Assembly (NCBI GenBank): GCA_030635835.1
Contig: DAOVYB010000023.1
Span: 1 to 13,919, forward strand
Length of the DNA stretch: 13,919 nucleotides
Direction of reading: 5' to 3'
From: Gammaproteobacteria bacterium
Lineage (GTDB): Bacteria > Pseudomonadota > Gammaproteobacteria > UBA6429
The notes under the pieces are model-generated. The model had not been told where the DNA came from. It made no database searches and saw only the letters and a program-made list of their open reading frames with translations. This document shows, in pieces, positions 1 through 6,967 of the stretch (within the stretch, counting starts at the first letter, position 1; every line of letters begins with the position of its first letter). Position numbers and translations under genes: made by a program.

Positions 1-244
<244 letters not shown>

Positions 245-288
245 CTATTGTAACCATCCACGACAAAAAATTCATTATTATTGATTTG

Positions 289-372
289 TCATTACGAGTA
301 AAAGCGCGGCAATCTCCCGCAATATGGTTTTCATCATGAGGTTGCCATAGTCACATTCTGACTTCGCAATGA
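289..372. repeat. Degenerate palindromic intergenic repeat (TCATTRCGA type)
   Basis: The gene-free stretch 206-405 holds an imperfect inverted repeat. The outer arms are TCATTACGA (289-297) and TCGCAATGA (364-372), and the inner arms are GGCAATCTC (308-316) and GAGGTTGCC (338-346); each pair differs by one G-T type position. A competing stem TCCCGCA (315-321) with TGCGGGA (373-379) is also possible. The arms resemble the TCATTGCGAG...GGCAATCTC dispersed palindromes seen between genes in many proteobacteria. This copy is decayed and codes for nothing. It is not followed by a T run on either strand, so it is not a standard terminator. Confidence 0.5.
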
Positions 373-405
373 TGCGGGATTATGAATCAGTATTAAGGAT
401 AGGAG

Positions 406-1983
406 TTACAGGTCATTCTGTTCAGGCAACAGGTAGTCTTTTGCATATTTAATATGAACAGATTGCTCGACAAAAACATCAAATAAATCAGGATCAATAT
501 GCCCGGTTTCACTCATATTTTTCAAAATTGAAACGGCTTGTGAAAGTTTCATTGGATCCTTATAGGGTCTGTCTCTTGCGGTTAGTGCCTCAAACACATC
601 TGCAATGGCCATTATTCTTGCCTGAACTGACATTTCATCCTTAACTAATCCCTTTGGAAATCCGGTGCCGTCAACACGTTCATGATGACCACCTGCATAT
701 TCAGGAACATTTTTTAAATGTTTTGGAAACGGTAACGTATCCAGCATTTTTATAGTTGCAACAATATGGTTATTTATAATCTGACGTTCTTCTTCAGTTA
801 AAGTGCCTTTTACAATACATAAATTAACCACTTCATCATTTGTTAACAGCGGTTGTTTTTTACCTGAATCATCTGTCCAATGTAGCTTAGCCCATTCTTT
901 AATTTTGTTGATATCATCTTCATGCATACTCTCCCCGCCTTTGTTATGGCGATTAATAAATGAAATTGCTTCATTTAAACTCTTAACTGTATTTTGATAT
1001 TTCGAATTAACGCTATCTTTATTTTCCCCATTAATTAAAGCAGTCAGTTTTTCTATTTCTGCTTCACGCTTTATTAACTCTATGCGAATTTCTATTAACT
1101 CAATTCGATCAACAATCCTTTCCAGCTTGGTTGATTTATCCATAACATATTCTGGTGTAGCTAATTTTCCACAGTCATGTAACCACGCTGCTACTTCAAG
1201 TTCATAACGTTCATCTTTAGTCATCAGGAATTCTTTAAAAATCCCTTCTTTTGTATTATGTGCTGCATCGGCCAGAAACATAGTAATAATAGGAAGTCGT
1301 TTACAGTGCCCACTGGTATGAGGTGATTTTTCATCAATCGCGGTAGCAATGAGCTGGACTAAAGAGTTAAATAAATCATTCCAACTATCAATTAATTGTT
1401 TATTGGCAATAGCGACAGCAGCCTGACTCGCTAAGGATTCAACCAACTTCTGACCTTGCTTATCAAAAGGAATGATGTCATCTGTTCCAATAGCCTTGGC
1501 ATTAATTAACTGTAATACACCAATAACATCATTTTCATGGTTTTTCATTGGTACAGCTAAAAATGATTGAGAATGATAGCCGGTAGTTTTATCAAATTCA
1601 TAGGTACCTGAAAAATCATACCCTTGTGCATTGTACGCATCGGAAATATTAATGGGTTTCTTTTCTATAACTGAACGCGTGACAACCATATTCAAATTAG
1701 CAGAACCATCGTCATTATAAAGATTGATAGCTTTAAAATTAATGGGTTTATCAGTATTTCCACCAAGATGAATTTTTAGTGAGTCAGTTTGAACAACAAC
1801 CATCTCAAGCTTGTTTTCAGCGTTTAACAGGTAGATGGTTCCACCATCAGCATTCGTGATTTTTTTAGCACCAATTAATATTTGTTCAAGTAGCGAGGAA
1901 AAGTCTTTTTCAGACGATAAAGCAATGCCCACTTCATTAAGCAGGTTTATTTTTGAAAAAACAATATCGGAATTTTCATCCAA
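406..1983 (-). CDS. GAF domain / HD-GYP phosphohydrolase (putative c-di-GMP phosphodiesterase)
   Basis: A 525-residue cytoplasmic signalling protein with no visible membrane segment. An N-terminal GAF domain covers roughly residues 15-197 and probably senses a small ligand. The HD-GYP domain follows: H222 and H226, the metal-binding pair H269-D270 with K273 (HDCGK), H406, HHE at 433-435, DG at 438-439, GFP at 441-443 in place of GYP, and D462. These are the ligands and signature of cyclic-di-GMP phosphodiesterases, so linearising or hydrolysing c-di-GMP is the likely role; activity is not shown. Between HDCGK and the GTLTEEE helix is an insert of about 105 residues (286-392), largely charged and helical, with coiled-coil character near 286-315. 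The start must be TTG (1981-1983): an in-frame TAA lies five codons upstream and no in-frame ATG follows before residue 61. The ribosome site is weak. It lies downstream of the STAS gene but behind a terminator. Confidence 0.88.
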   Translation of the reverse strand: MDENSDIVFSKINLLNEVGIALSSEKDFSSLLEQILIGAKKITNADGGTIYLLNAENKLEMVVVQTDSLKIHLGGNTDKPINFKAINLYNDDGSANLNMVVTRSVIEKKPINISDAYNAQGYDFSGTYEFDKTTGYHSQSFLAVPMKNHENDVIGVLQLINAKAIGTDDIIPFDKQGQKLVESLASQAAVAIANKQLIDSWNDLFNSLVQLIATAIDEKSPHTSGHCKRLPIITMFLADAAHNTKEGIFKEFLMTKDERYELEVAAWLHDCGKLATPEYVMDKSTKLERIVDRIELIEIRIELIKREAEIEKLTALINGENKDSVNSKYQNTVKSLNEAISFINRHNKGGESMHEDDINKIKEWAKLHWTDDSGKKQPLLTNDEVVNLCIVKGTLTEEERQIINNHIVATIKMLDTLPFPKHLKNVPEYAGGHHERVDGTGFPKGLVKDEMSVQARIMAIADVFEALTARDRPYKDPMKLSQAVSILKNMSETGHIDPDLFDVFVEQSVHIKYAKDYLLPEQNDL

Positions 1984-2027
1984 GTGCGTAGTCTCTTATA
2001 ACTTTAAATACCAGGGATAATTTTTAC

Positions 2028-2057
2028 GTTATACGCAAATAATTGTAAAGCAGTAAA
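2028..2057 (-). promoter_or_regulatory. Possible sigma-70 promoter of the HD-GYP gene
   Basis: Read on the minus strand, TTTACT (2052-2057) and TATAAC (2028-2033) are separated by 18 bases and lie about 45 bases before the TTG start. The -10 matches consensus at five of six positions and the -35 at four. A second pairing, with TTTACA as -35 a few bases downstream, is also possible. Its placement after the upstream terminator makes a separate promoter plausible. Confidence 0.35.
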
Positions 2058-2147
2058 TAGTTAAAAGGGAAACCAGATCACTATATTTTCTAATTTTAGA
2101 TATTTTATATTGCACTAACGTTGCTAAGTTGAAGAATATATTTTTTC

Positions 2148-2183
2148 AAAAAAAAAGGCTTTATCAAATCATTGATAAAGCCT
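2148..2183 (-). terminator. Rho-independent terminator after the STAS gene
   Basis: A perfect 12-bp stem (2156-2167 with 2172-2183, AGGCTTTATCAA paired to TTGATAAAGCCT) has a 4-base loop ATCA. On the minus strand it is followed directly by a run of nine T (2148-2156). It lies about 40 bases beyond the STAS stop codon and before the HD-GYP gene, so most STAS transcripts should end here. The plus strand lacks a T run after the stem. Confidence 0.9.
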
Positions 2184-2220
2184 AATTAATAATTGTAGAA
2201 CGGGGATGTTCTATAGATAT

Positions 2221-2523
2221 TTATGAAATCGTAAATAATTTCTCAAAATTAGAAATAGCAAATATTTTTTTAATGTCATCGTTGCAGCCATTAATTGTAA
2301 TATTTGCACTTTCATTTCCTGCGTGTTCACGCAGTAACAAAAGCATACCTAAAGCGGAGCTATCAATATATTCTGTACCGGACATATCAATGGTATAGAC
2401 CGCACTTGATTTTTCATTTCGATAAATATTTCGGAAATCGTGGTGAGCATTAAAATCAAAGCGACCGCTAATATTTATTAATACTGAATTACCACCATCA
2501 CTTACATTACCGGAGATTGCCAT
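2221..2523 (-). CDS. STAS-domain anti-sigma factor antagonist, HsbA-like
   Basis: A 100-residue single-domain protein. STAS proteins of this kind bind an anti-sigma factor or other partner, and are switched by phosphorylation of a serine. The segment TIDMSGTEYIDSSALGMLLL (residues 44-63) contains the conserved D-S-S-A-L-G loop, with S55 (next to D54) the expected phosphorylation site and S56 beside it. The GRFDFNAHHDFR segment (20-31) and the SNFEKLF ending (91-97) resemble, from memory, Pseudomonas HsbA, an antagonist that links partner switching to flagellar and c-di-GMP control; an alignment would be needed to confirm. The ATG start has AAGGA seven bases upstream. No anti-sigma factor or PP2C phosphatase gene is nearby, so its partner is encoded elsewhere. 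A c-di-GMP-type HD-GYP gene lies just downstream on the same strand, behind a terminator. Confidence 0.88.
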   Translation of the reverse strand: MAISGNVSDGGNSVLINISGRFDFNAHHDFRNIYRNEKSSAVYTIDMSGTEYIDSSALGMLLLLREHAGNESANITINGCNDDIKKIFAISNFEKLFTIS

Positions 2524-2663
2524 ACTTTATTCCTTATTATGTTTTATTTGCTAGATTTTTGCTGTTACTAAGAATAGCGTGAAGCCCACATAAGAACAAC
2601 TTTAAACCTGTAAATCAATTATTTTTTATAACGGCTTAAAAACATAAAACTTTAGAAAACTTT

Positions 2664-2692
2664 AAAAAAAAACCTCACATATATGTGAGGTT
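2664..2692 (-). terminator. Rho-independent terminator (dnaQ transcript or a small RNA)
   Basis: Positions 2671-2692 are a perfect 22-base palindrome (AACCTCACATA then TATGTGAGGTT). On the minus strand the hairpin runs into nine T (2664-2672). It is 185 bases past the dnaQ stop, which is far for a dedicated terminator, so it may instead end a short transcript that starts inside the gap. Confidence 0.88.
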
Positions 2693-2725
2693 ATAATATG
2701 CGCTAATGCGCAGGAGGAGGAGGAA
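2664..2725 (-). ncRNA. Candidate small RNA with anti-Shine-Dalgarno run
   Basis: On the minus strand a possible promoter, TTGCAG (2754-2759) and TATTTA (2732-2737) with a 16-base spacer, would start an RNA near 2725. The RNA would open with TCCTCCTCCTCCT (2712-2724), complementary to ribosome binding sites, then a small GCGC stem (2699-2712), then the strong terminator hairpin and T run ending near 2664, about 62 nt in all. C/U-rich single-stranded motifs of this kind are used by several bacterial sRNAs to block translation starts. The promoter match is modest and no homology is claimed; it could simply be the dnaQ 3' untranslated region. Confidence 0.35.
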
Positions 2726-2877
2726 CCTAACTAAATATCATGGACAAAAATTGCTGCAATTTAACTCTATGTAATTAGGTTATCGACACTATTACGACGT
2801 TCTTTAATATTTTTAATTGTTGTAACTTATTGAAATTCAAAGCTAATCTTATAAACCTTAAATTAATTAGGATTAAT

Positions 2878-3615
2878 TTAATCAATTTCTTCATTTTCAT
2901 TTAACCACACACACTGCCCGCCACTTGCATCATTAATGCTACTCAACCGTGCTTCATGGGCAACAATTTCTTCATCCGAAGCACAAATCACCCTCAACTT
3001 TCCGACTTCAATATTAACCTGACGAGGTTTAAAGCTATCTGATTCATTATTAAAATGATTATCTTGCCCACCTGCCCTCCCCAGTGACAACATGGTTTGC
3101 CCACCTGTCATTGCCAGGTAAGTTTCAGCTAAAATCTCGGCATCAAGTAATGCACCATGTAAATCACGCTGTGAATTATCAATATCGTAACGTTTACACA
3201 ATGCATCCAGATTATTCTTTTGCCCGGGATGCATTTTTCGCGCTAAAACCAACGTATCTAAAACAGTGCAAATATTTGAAATCTGATTATCTTGCTGATT
3301 AAGTTGATTCAACTCATGATCAATAAACCCGACATCAAAAGGTGCGTTATGAATAACCAGCTCAGCACCTCGAATAAAACTCAGAAAATCATCAACAATG
3401 TCACCAAATAAAGGTTTATCAGCAAGAAAATCGGTGGTGATACCATGAACTTCAACAGCACCCTCATCTATCTCACGTTGAGGATTGATATATTGATGAT
3501 AGCGCTTACCAGTAACCCGCCTATCGATAACCTCAACACACCCTATTTCAATGATGCGATGCCCTAGCCTGGGTTCAAGGCCGGTGGTTTCAGTATCAAG
3601 TACAATTTGACGCAT
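2878..3615 (-). CDS. dnaQ: DNA polymerase III epsilon subunit (3'-5' proofreading exonuclease)
   Basis: Removes misincorporated nucleotides during replication as part of the Pol III core with alpha and theta. At 245 residues it matches the E. coli length (243). All three exonuclease motifs are present: ExoI VLDTETTGL with D7 and E9, ExoII HNAPFDVGFIDHEL with D94, and ExoIII LHGALLDAE with H153 and D158. These correspond to E. coli D12, E14, D103, H162 and D167. After the nuclease domain QTMLSL (173-178) fits the beta-clamp binding motif, and the C-terminal tail should bind the polymerase subunit. The ATG has only a modest ribosome site (AAAGAG, spacing 8). It follows rnhA on the same strand but 266 bases away across a repeat element, so it is likely transcribed partly from its own promoter in that AT-rich gap. 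In E. coli the two genes are divergent; here they are co-directional. Confidence 0.96.
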   Translation of the reverse strand: MRQIVLDTETTGLEPRLGHRIIEIGCVEVIDRRVTGKRYHQYINPQREIDEGAVEVHGITTDFLADKPLFGDIVDDFLSFIRGAELVIHNAPFDVGFIDHELNQLNQQDNQISNICTVLDTLVLARKMHPGQKNNLDALCKRYDIDNSQRDLHGALLDAEILAETYLAMTGGQTMLSLGRAGGQDNHFNNESDSFKPRQVNIEVGKLRVICASDEEIVAHEARLSSINDASGGQCVWLNENEEID

Positions 3616-3653
3616 GCTTATTACTCTTTGATTGTGTAAAAAATATTTTTTTC

Positions 3654-3859
3654 ACCGCCAAGGCGCAAAGAACGCCAAGAAGATCAAAATATATAAAATG
3701 TATATATTAATCTGATTTGATTATTCCAGCATGGTTTAGCAGGAATTCACCTTTCTTTGTATAATTTTTACCTTGGCTTTTTTGCACTTAACGAACCGCT
3801 CCGCGCTTCGTCAGTATTACCCTTACCTGCTGCGTACGTTCTGGCATCGCCTTGGCGGT
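3654..3859. repeat. Intergenic element with 12-bp inverted ends between rnhA and dnaQ
   Basis: ACCGCCAAGGCG (3654-3665) and its perfect reverse complement CGCCTTGGCGGT (3848-3859) bound a 206-base segment; T- and A-rich flanks extend the symmetry. The left end continues as blocks of about 9 nt, CGCCAAGG, CGCAAAGAA and CGCCAAGAA (3656-3681), which recur between yejE and yejF. The inside holds a hairpin ACGAACCGC (3791-3799) / GCGCTTCGT (3803-3811) with one mismatch, and an AT-rich part near 3685-3720. It has no protein gene. It could be an inverted pair of dispersed repeats or a small non-autonomous element; no target-site duplication is obvious. Confidence 0.55.
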
Positions 3860-3881
3860 AAAAATTTTTTATCACTTAAAT

Positions 3882-4316
3882 CTAAAGTTCATCAATTCCC
3901 TGATTCGCCAGTTCATCCGCAATTTCATTTTCTATGTGTCCGCTGTGTCCTTTTACCCAAACCCACTCAATACTGTGTTCTTCTCGTGCCTTATCCAAAC
4001 GTTGCCACAAATCAACATTCTTTACCGGCTTTTTAGCCGCTGTTTTCCAGCCTCTTTTTTTCCAGTTTTCCATCCACTCATTTATGCCTTTCAAAACATA
4101 TTGTGAATCACTGGTCAGTTTTACCTTACATTGCTTATTTAAGCTTTCAAGCGCCATAATGACAGCCATCAGTTCCATACGGTTATTGGTGGTTTCATTT
4201 TCACCGCCATGTAAACGCTTTTCATGACTGTTATAACGTAGCAATACACCCCAGCCACCTGGACCCGGATTGCCACGACATGCTCCATCAGTATATGCCT
4301 CAATTACATCACTCAA
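3882..4316 (-). CDS. rnhA: Ribonuclease HI
   Basis: Cuts the RNA strand of RNA-DNA hybrids in the cytoplasm, removing primers and R-loops. The 144-residue protein carries the whole catalytic set at E. coli numbering: D10 ([16 protein letters not shown]), E48 (NNRMEL), D70 (TSDSQYV), H124 (GHSGH) and D134 (NEIADELA). The basic handle region [16 protein letters not shown] (85-100) is also present. No ATG is available at the N-terminus: the start is TTG at 4314-4316, with AGGA seven bases upstream, inside the end of the methyltransferase gene. The TTG overlaps that gene's TGA stop (4313-4315), so translation of the two is probably coupled. It is of normal length, with no missing residues. Confidence 0.96.
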   Translation of the reverse strand: MSDVIEAYTDGACRGNPGPGGWGVLLRYNSHEKRLHGGENETTNNRMELMAVIMALESLNKQCKVKLTSDSQYVLKGINEWMENWKKRGWKTAAKKPVKNVDLWQRLDKAREEHSIEWVWVKGHSGHIENEIADELANQGIDEL

Positions 4317-5122
4317 AATTGTTTCCTGTTAATTGTTTCCAGACCACCTGTTACTACTTTTGGCTGTCTTTGCCATTTTGGTCGAATAGGGGTTAATGTT
4401 TCAACTCTCTTACGTGCAACAAGCACATAGCCTGCTCCCAAATTTGGCCAAAATCGTTGCCCCATTTTCTCTAACAAACCCATTTTATTAAACCAATTTT
4501 GCTTCTGAAGTGGTGGTTTATAAAAATAACCATGACGCTGAATCACGTCAAAGCCTAATAAAGCTAACCAATCCATCACTCTTGAAGATGCTAAAAAATT
4601 AGCCGTCCAAGGCGCTTGTTTCTTCCAGAATAAAAATATCCGGAAAATATTCCACAGACTCCAGGGATTAAAACCAAGTATGACAACATGCCCTTCCGCT
4701 ATCAAAACACGCTCAACTTCACGCAAAACCTGGTGGGGATCGGAAGAATATTCTAAAACATGGGGTAACAGAACAACATCAACACTATCAGGCTGTACTG
4801 GTAGTTGAGGTAAATAAGCCTGCATGCTAACTCCTTGATTTTTATAATAATCAAGGCGAAAATGAGTTGAAACCCTACTGCTTTTCAACCAACATCCAGC
4901 AATCTTTTCAAGCTTAATTTCCGGGCAACCACACTGTAATAAATAGTAACCGAATAAATCAGGTAAAACCTTATCAAGTATTTTTTTTTCAGATTGTGCC
5001 AGATATTCTCCGAGTGAAGTTTCATACCACAATTGAAATTGCAGCCAAATTTTCATTTCATCTGTCATCAAGTGACGTTGCTGAAATGTCTTTTTTTGAC
5101 CTATGGAAAACTTCGGAAACAT
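4313..5122 (-). CDS. YafS-type SAM-dependent methyltransferase (substrate unknown)
   Basis: A 269-residue class I methyltransferase-like protein of the family that sits beside rnhA in gammaproteobacteria (E. coli yafS); its substrate is not known to me. The recognisable core is residues 112-155: [20 protein letters not shown] and then [23 protein letters not shown], the motif II/III part of a SAM-binding Rossmann fold. The first half lacks the usual DxGxGxG SAM motif; the corresponding segment reads [11 protein letters not shown] (56-66), a departure that also seems to hold in E. coli YafS. After the core, [10 protein letters not shown] and [11 protein letters not shown] match the family. No signal peptide or membrane helix is seen. 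The ATG (5120-5122) has a distant AGGAA and so a poor ribosome site. Its stop overlaps the rnhA start, and it is divergent from mltD with 140 bases between. Confidence 0.85.
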   Translation of the reverse strand: MFPKFSIGQKKTFQQRHLMTDEMKIWLQFQLWYETSLGEYLAQSEKKILDKVLPDLFGYYLLQCGCPEIKLEKIAGCWLKSSRVSTHFRLDYYKNQGVSMQAYLPQLPVQPDSVDVVLLPHVLEYSSDPHQVLREVERVLIAEGHVVILGFNPWSLWNIFRIFLFWKKQAPWTANFLASSRVMDWLALLGFDVIQRHGYFYKPPLQKQNWFNKMGLLEKMGQRFWPNLGAGYVLVARKRVETLTPIRPKWQRQPKVVTGGLETINRKQF

Positions 5123-5186
5123 TTTTTATCTGAAATTCCTGTTTTGGATAAAGTTGGCGTTGCTTTGTATAAGAATGCATCAACAG

Positions 5187-5215
5187 TTGACCTGTTGCCA
5201 CTTAATTCATACCAT
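5187..5215 (+). promoter_or_regulatory. Possible sigma-70 promoter of mltD
   Basis: TTGACC (5187-5192) and TACCAT (5210-5215) are separated by 17 bases, matching consensus at five and four of six positions. The predicted start near 5222 leaves a leader of about 40 bases before the mltD ATG. Confidence 0.45.
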
Positions 5216-5262
5216 ACAGACATAATAAACCGTATCTTATTAAAATCACTAGAAATTTTATA

Positions 5263-6918
5263 ATGCTCACAAAATTATTTTTTTATAAAACAAGTCTTAA
5301 TTCCACAAAATTTCTTTTGAAGTTTTTCTCTCTCCTTTTCACTGTAATATTTGTTGCAGGTTGCGTACATCAACCGATTCAGGAAAACGCTGAATTAAAT
5401 AATTCAGAATCACAAAATATTGCTAGTGATAATAATTCAGGTAGTGTGCTTCAAGAAGATACATTAAACCAGCAAACAGAAATTGATACCTGGCAACGTA
5501 TCCGAAATGGTTTTGATTTACCGGATATCGATCATAAACGCGTTCAACAGGAACGAAACTGGTATAAACGTCATCCGGAATATATGAAGCGCGTTGTTGA
5601 GCGTGCTCGTCCCTATTTACACTATATTATTGAAACGGTAGAAGCAGCAGGTATTCCAACTGAAATGGCTCTACTGCCTATTGTAGAAAGTGCTTTTCAG
5701 CCTTTTGCCTATTCTCATGGGCGTGCTGCGGGTATCTGGCAGTTTATCCCGGCCACAGGCAAACGTTATGGCTTAAAACAAAACTGGTGGTATGACGGTC
5801 GTCGTGATGTTTATGCCTCAACAAAAGCTGCGATTAAATTATTGAAAAATCTAAACCGTAATTTTAAGGGCGACTGGATGCATGCTTTAGCCGCTTATAA
5901 TACTGGTGATAGAAGAGTTAAAAGAGAAATACGTCGTAACAAGCGCCGTGGTAAATCCACTGACTTTTTTGCATTAAATTTGCCAAATGAAACCCGTGCT
6001 TATGTCCCGAAACTATTGGCACTGCGAGATATTATTGAATTCCCTGATAAATACGGCATTCAACTCGATGAAATTCCTAACCGACCATATTTTGAACAAG
6101 TTAAGCTTGATAGCCAGATTGATTTAGCGCTTGCAGCAGACATGTCAGGATTACCCTTAGATGATCTTTACCGTTTAAATTCTGGTTATAACCGCTGGGC
6201 AACATCTCCAAGTGGCCCTTATGATTTATTACTGCCTGTTGCACAAGTTGATCAATTTAAAACAAAGCTAGCAGAACTCCCAGCAAACAAACGCATTCGC
6301 TGGATTCGTCACCGTGTCCGCAAAGGTGAAACTCTCGGCACTATTGCACAAAAATTTCATACCAGTATTCGAACAATCAAACGAGTTAATCGCTTACGTG
6401 GAAAAATGATACGCGTAGGACGTGGTTTAACGATTCCAGTCGCGAGTCTTGCTCTGCGTAAATATCGTTTAAGTGCAAACCAACGTAAAAGTAAATTACA
6501 AAACATTCCCCGTCAGGGACGTAAGGTTTCCCATATCGTGCAACAAGGCGATACTTTTTGGGATCTTGCACAGTACCACCGTGTAGGTGTTCGACAACTG
6601 GCTAAGTGGAACAGTATGGCACCACGTGATCGTCTTCAGGCAGGACAACGTTTAATTATCTGGTCGCGTCGAGGCAGTTCGACCTCATCTGCTGTAGACG
6701 TTGAAAACCTGTCTGCGCCACCTCGCCGCAATATCACAAAACGTATTGGCTACAGAGTGAGAAATGGTGACTCACTGGCAAGAATATCCAGCAAATTTAA
6801 AGTTTCCATTAGCCAGCTTAAGCGCTGGAACAGAAGTGTTAGAACTAAAAAATATTTACAACCCGGGCAGTGGTTAACATTAATCGTTGATGTAGCACGA
6901 CAGTCTGGCAACTCATAA
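5263..6918 (+). CDS. mltD: Membrane-bound lytic murein transglycosylase D, three LysM domains
   Basis: Cleaves the glycan strand of peptidoglycan, forming 1,6-anhydro-muramic ends, from a lipid anchor in the outer membrane. The 551-residue precursor has a lipoprotein signal peptide with lipobox VAGC (31-34); the residue after the cysteine is V, not D, favouring the outer membrane. The SLT catalytic domain lies at about 124-235, with the catalytic E142 in VESAF, then GRAAGIWQFIPATGKRYGL and HALAAYNTG. Three LysM peptidoglycan-binding repeats follow at about 349-393, 422-468 and 495-542, one more than E. coli MltD, which accounts for the extra length (E. coli about 452). The linkers between them are basic and serine-rich. 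The ATG start has a weak ribosome site (AGAAA), but the signal peptide needs this start region. In E. coli gloB separates mltD from yafS; here it is absent. It is convergent with yejF, with 49 bases between and no clear terminator. Confidence 0.93.
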   Translation: MLTKLFFYKTSLNSTKFLLKFFSLLFTVIFVAGCVHQPIQENAELNNSESQNIASDNNSGSVLQEDTLNQQTEIDTWQRIRNGFDLPDIDHKRVQQERNWYKRHPEYMKRVVERARPYLHYIIETVEAAGIPTEMALLPIVESAFQPFAYSHGRAAGIWQFIPATGKRYGLKQNWWYDGRRDVYASTKAAIKLLKNLNRNFKGDWMHALAAYNTGDRRVKREIRRNKRRGKSTDFFALNLPNETRAYVPKLLALRDIIEFPDKYGIQLDEIPNRPYFEQVKLDSQIDLALAADMSGLPLDDLYRLNSGYNRWATSPSGPYDLLLPVAQVDQFKTKLAELPANKRIRWIRHRVRKGETLGTIAQKFHTSIRTIKRVNRLRGKMIRVGRGLTIPVASLALRKYRLSANQRKSKLQNIPRQGRKVSHIVQQGDTFWDLAQYHRVGVRQLAKWNSMAPRDRLQAGQRLIIWSRRGSSTSSAVDVENLSAPPRRNITKRIGYRVRNGDSLARISSKFKVSISQLKRWNRSVRTKKYLQPGQWLTLIVDVARQSGNS

Positions 6919-6967
6919 GCCTAAACGTATATAGTCTTTGCGAGTACGAGGGTACCTTTTAGCCGAG

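Larger units (their letters stand above)
2524..2877. other. Gene-free stretch between dnaQ and the STAS gene
   Basis: This AT-rich 354-base interval has no credible protein gene. It holds the strong minus-strand terminator at 2664-2692, the small stem TGCGC/GCGCA at 2699-2712, a purine run AGGAGGAGGAGGA at 2712-2724 (plus strand) and a 7-bp inverted pair AACCTAA (2724-2730) / TTAGGTT (2775-2781). The promoter of the STAS gene should lie in 2524-2660; TTGATT and TCTTAT with 17-base spacing on the minus strand are a weak candidate. Confidence 0.6.

Noticed and set aside
1946..1979. An ATG two bases inside the TTG start of the HD-GYP gene
   Set aside because: It is in another frame and stops after ten codons, so it cannot start the protein.
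2560..2625. A TAAAGTTG sequence upstream of the STAS gene resembling a flagellar sigma-28 -35 element
   Set aside because: The expected GCCGATAA -10 at the right distance is only GCTTCACG, so the match is not better than chance.
2740..2778. A 12-codon plus-strand frame (MDKNCCNLTLCN) after the AGGAGGAGGAGGA run
   Set aside because: The purine run ends 15 bases before the ATG, too far for a normal start, and no plus-strand promoter or conserved feature supports it. The run is better explained as the complement of a minus-strand RNA motif.
5033..5263. A 76-codon plus-strand frame across the yafS start and the mltD leader
   Set aside because: It lies antisense to the yafS start, resembles no known protein, and shows no gloB similarity.
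6919..6967. Search for a bidirectional terminator between convergent mltD and yejF
   Set aside because: No stem followed by a T run is visible on either strand in these 49 bases.
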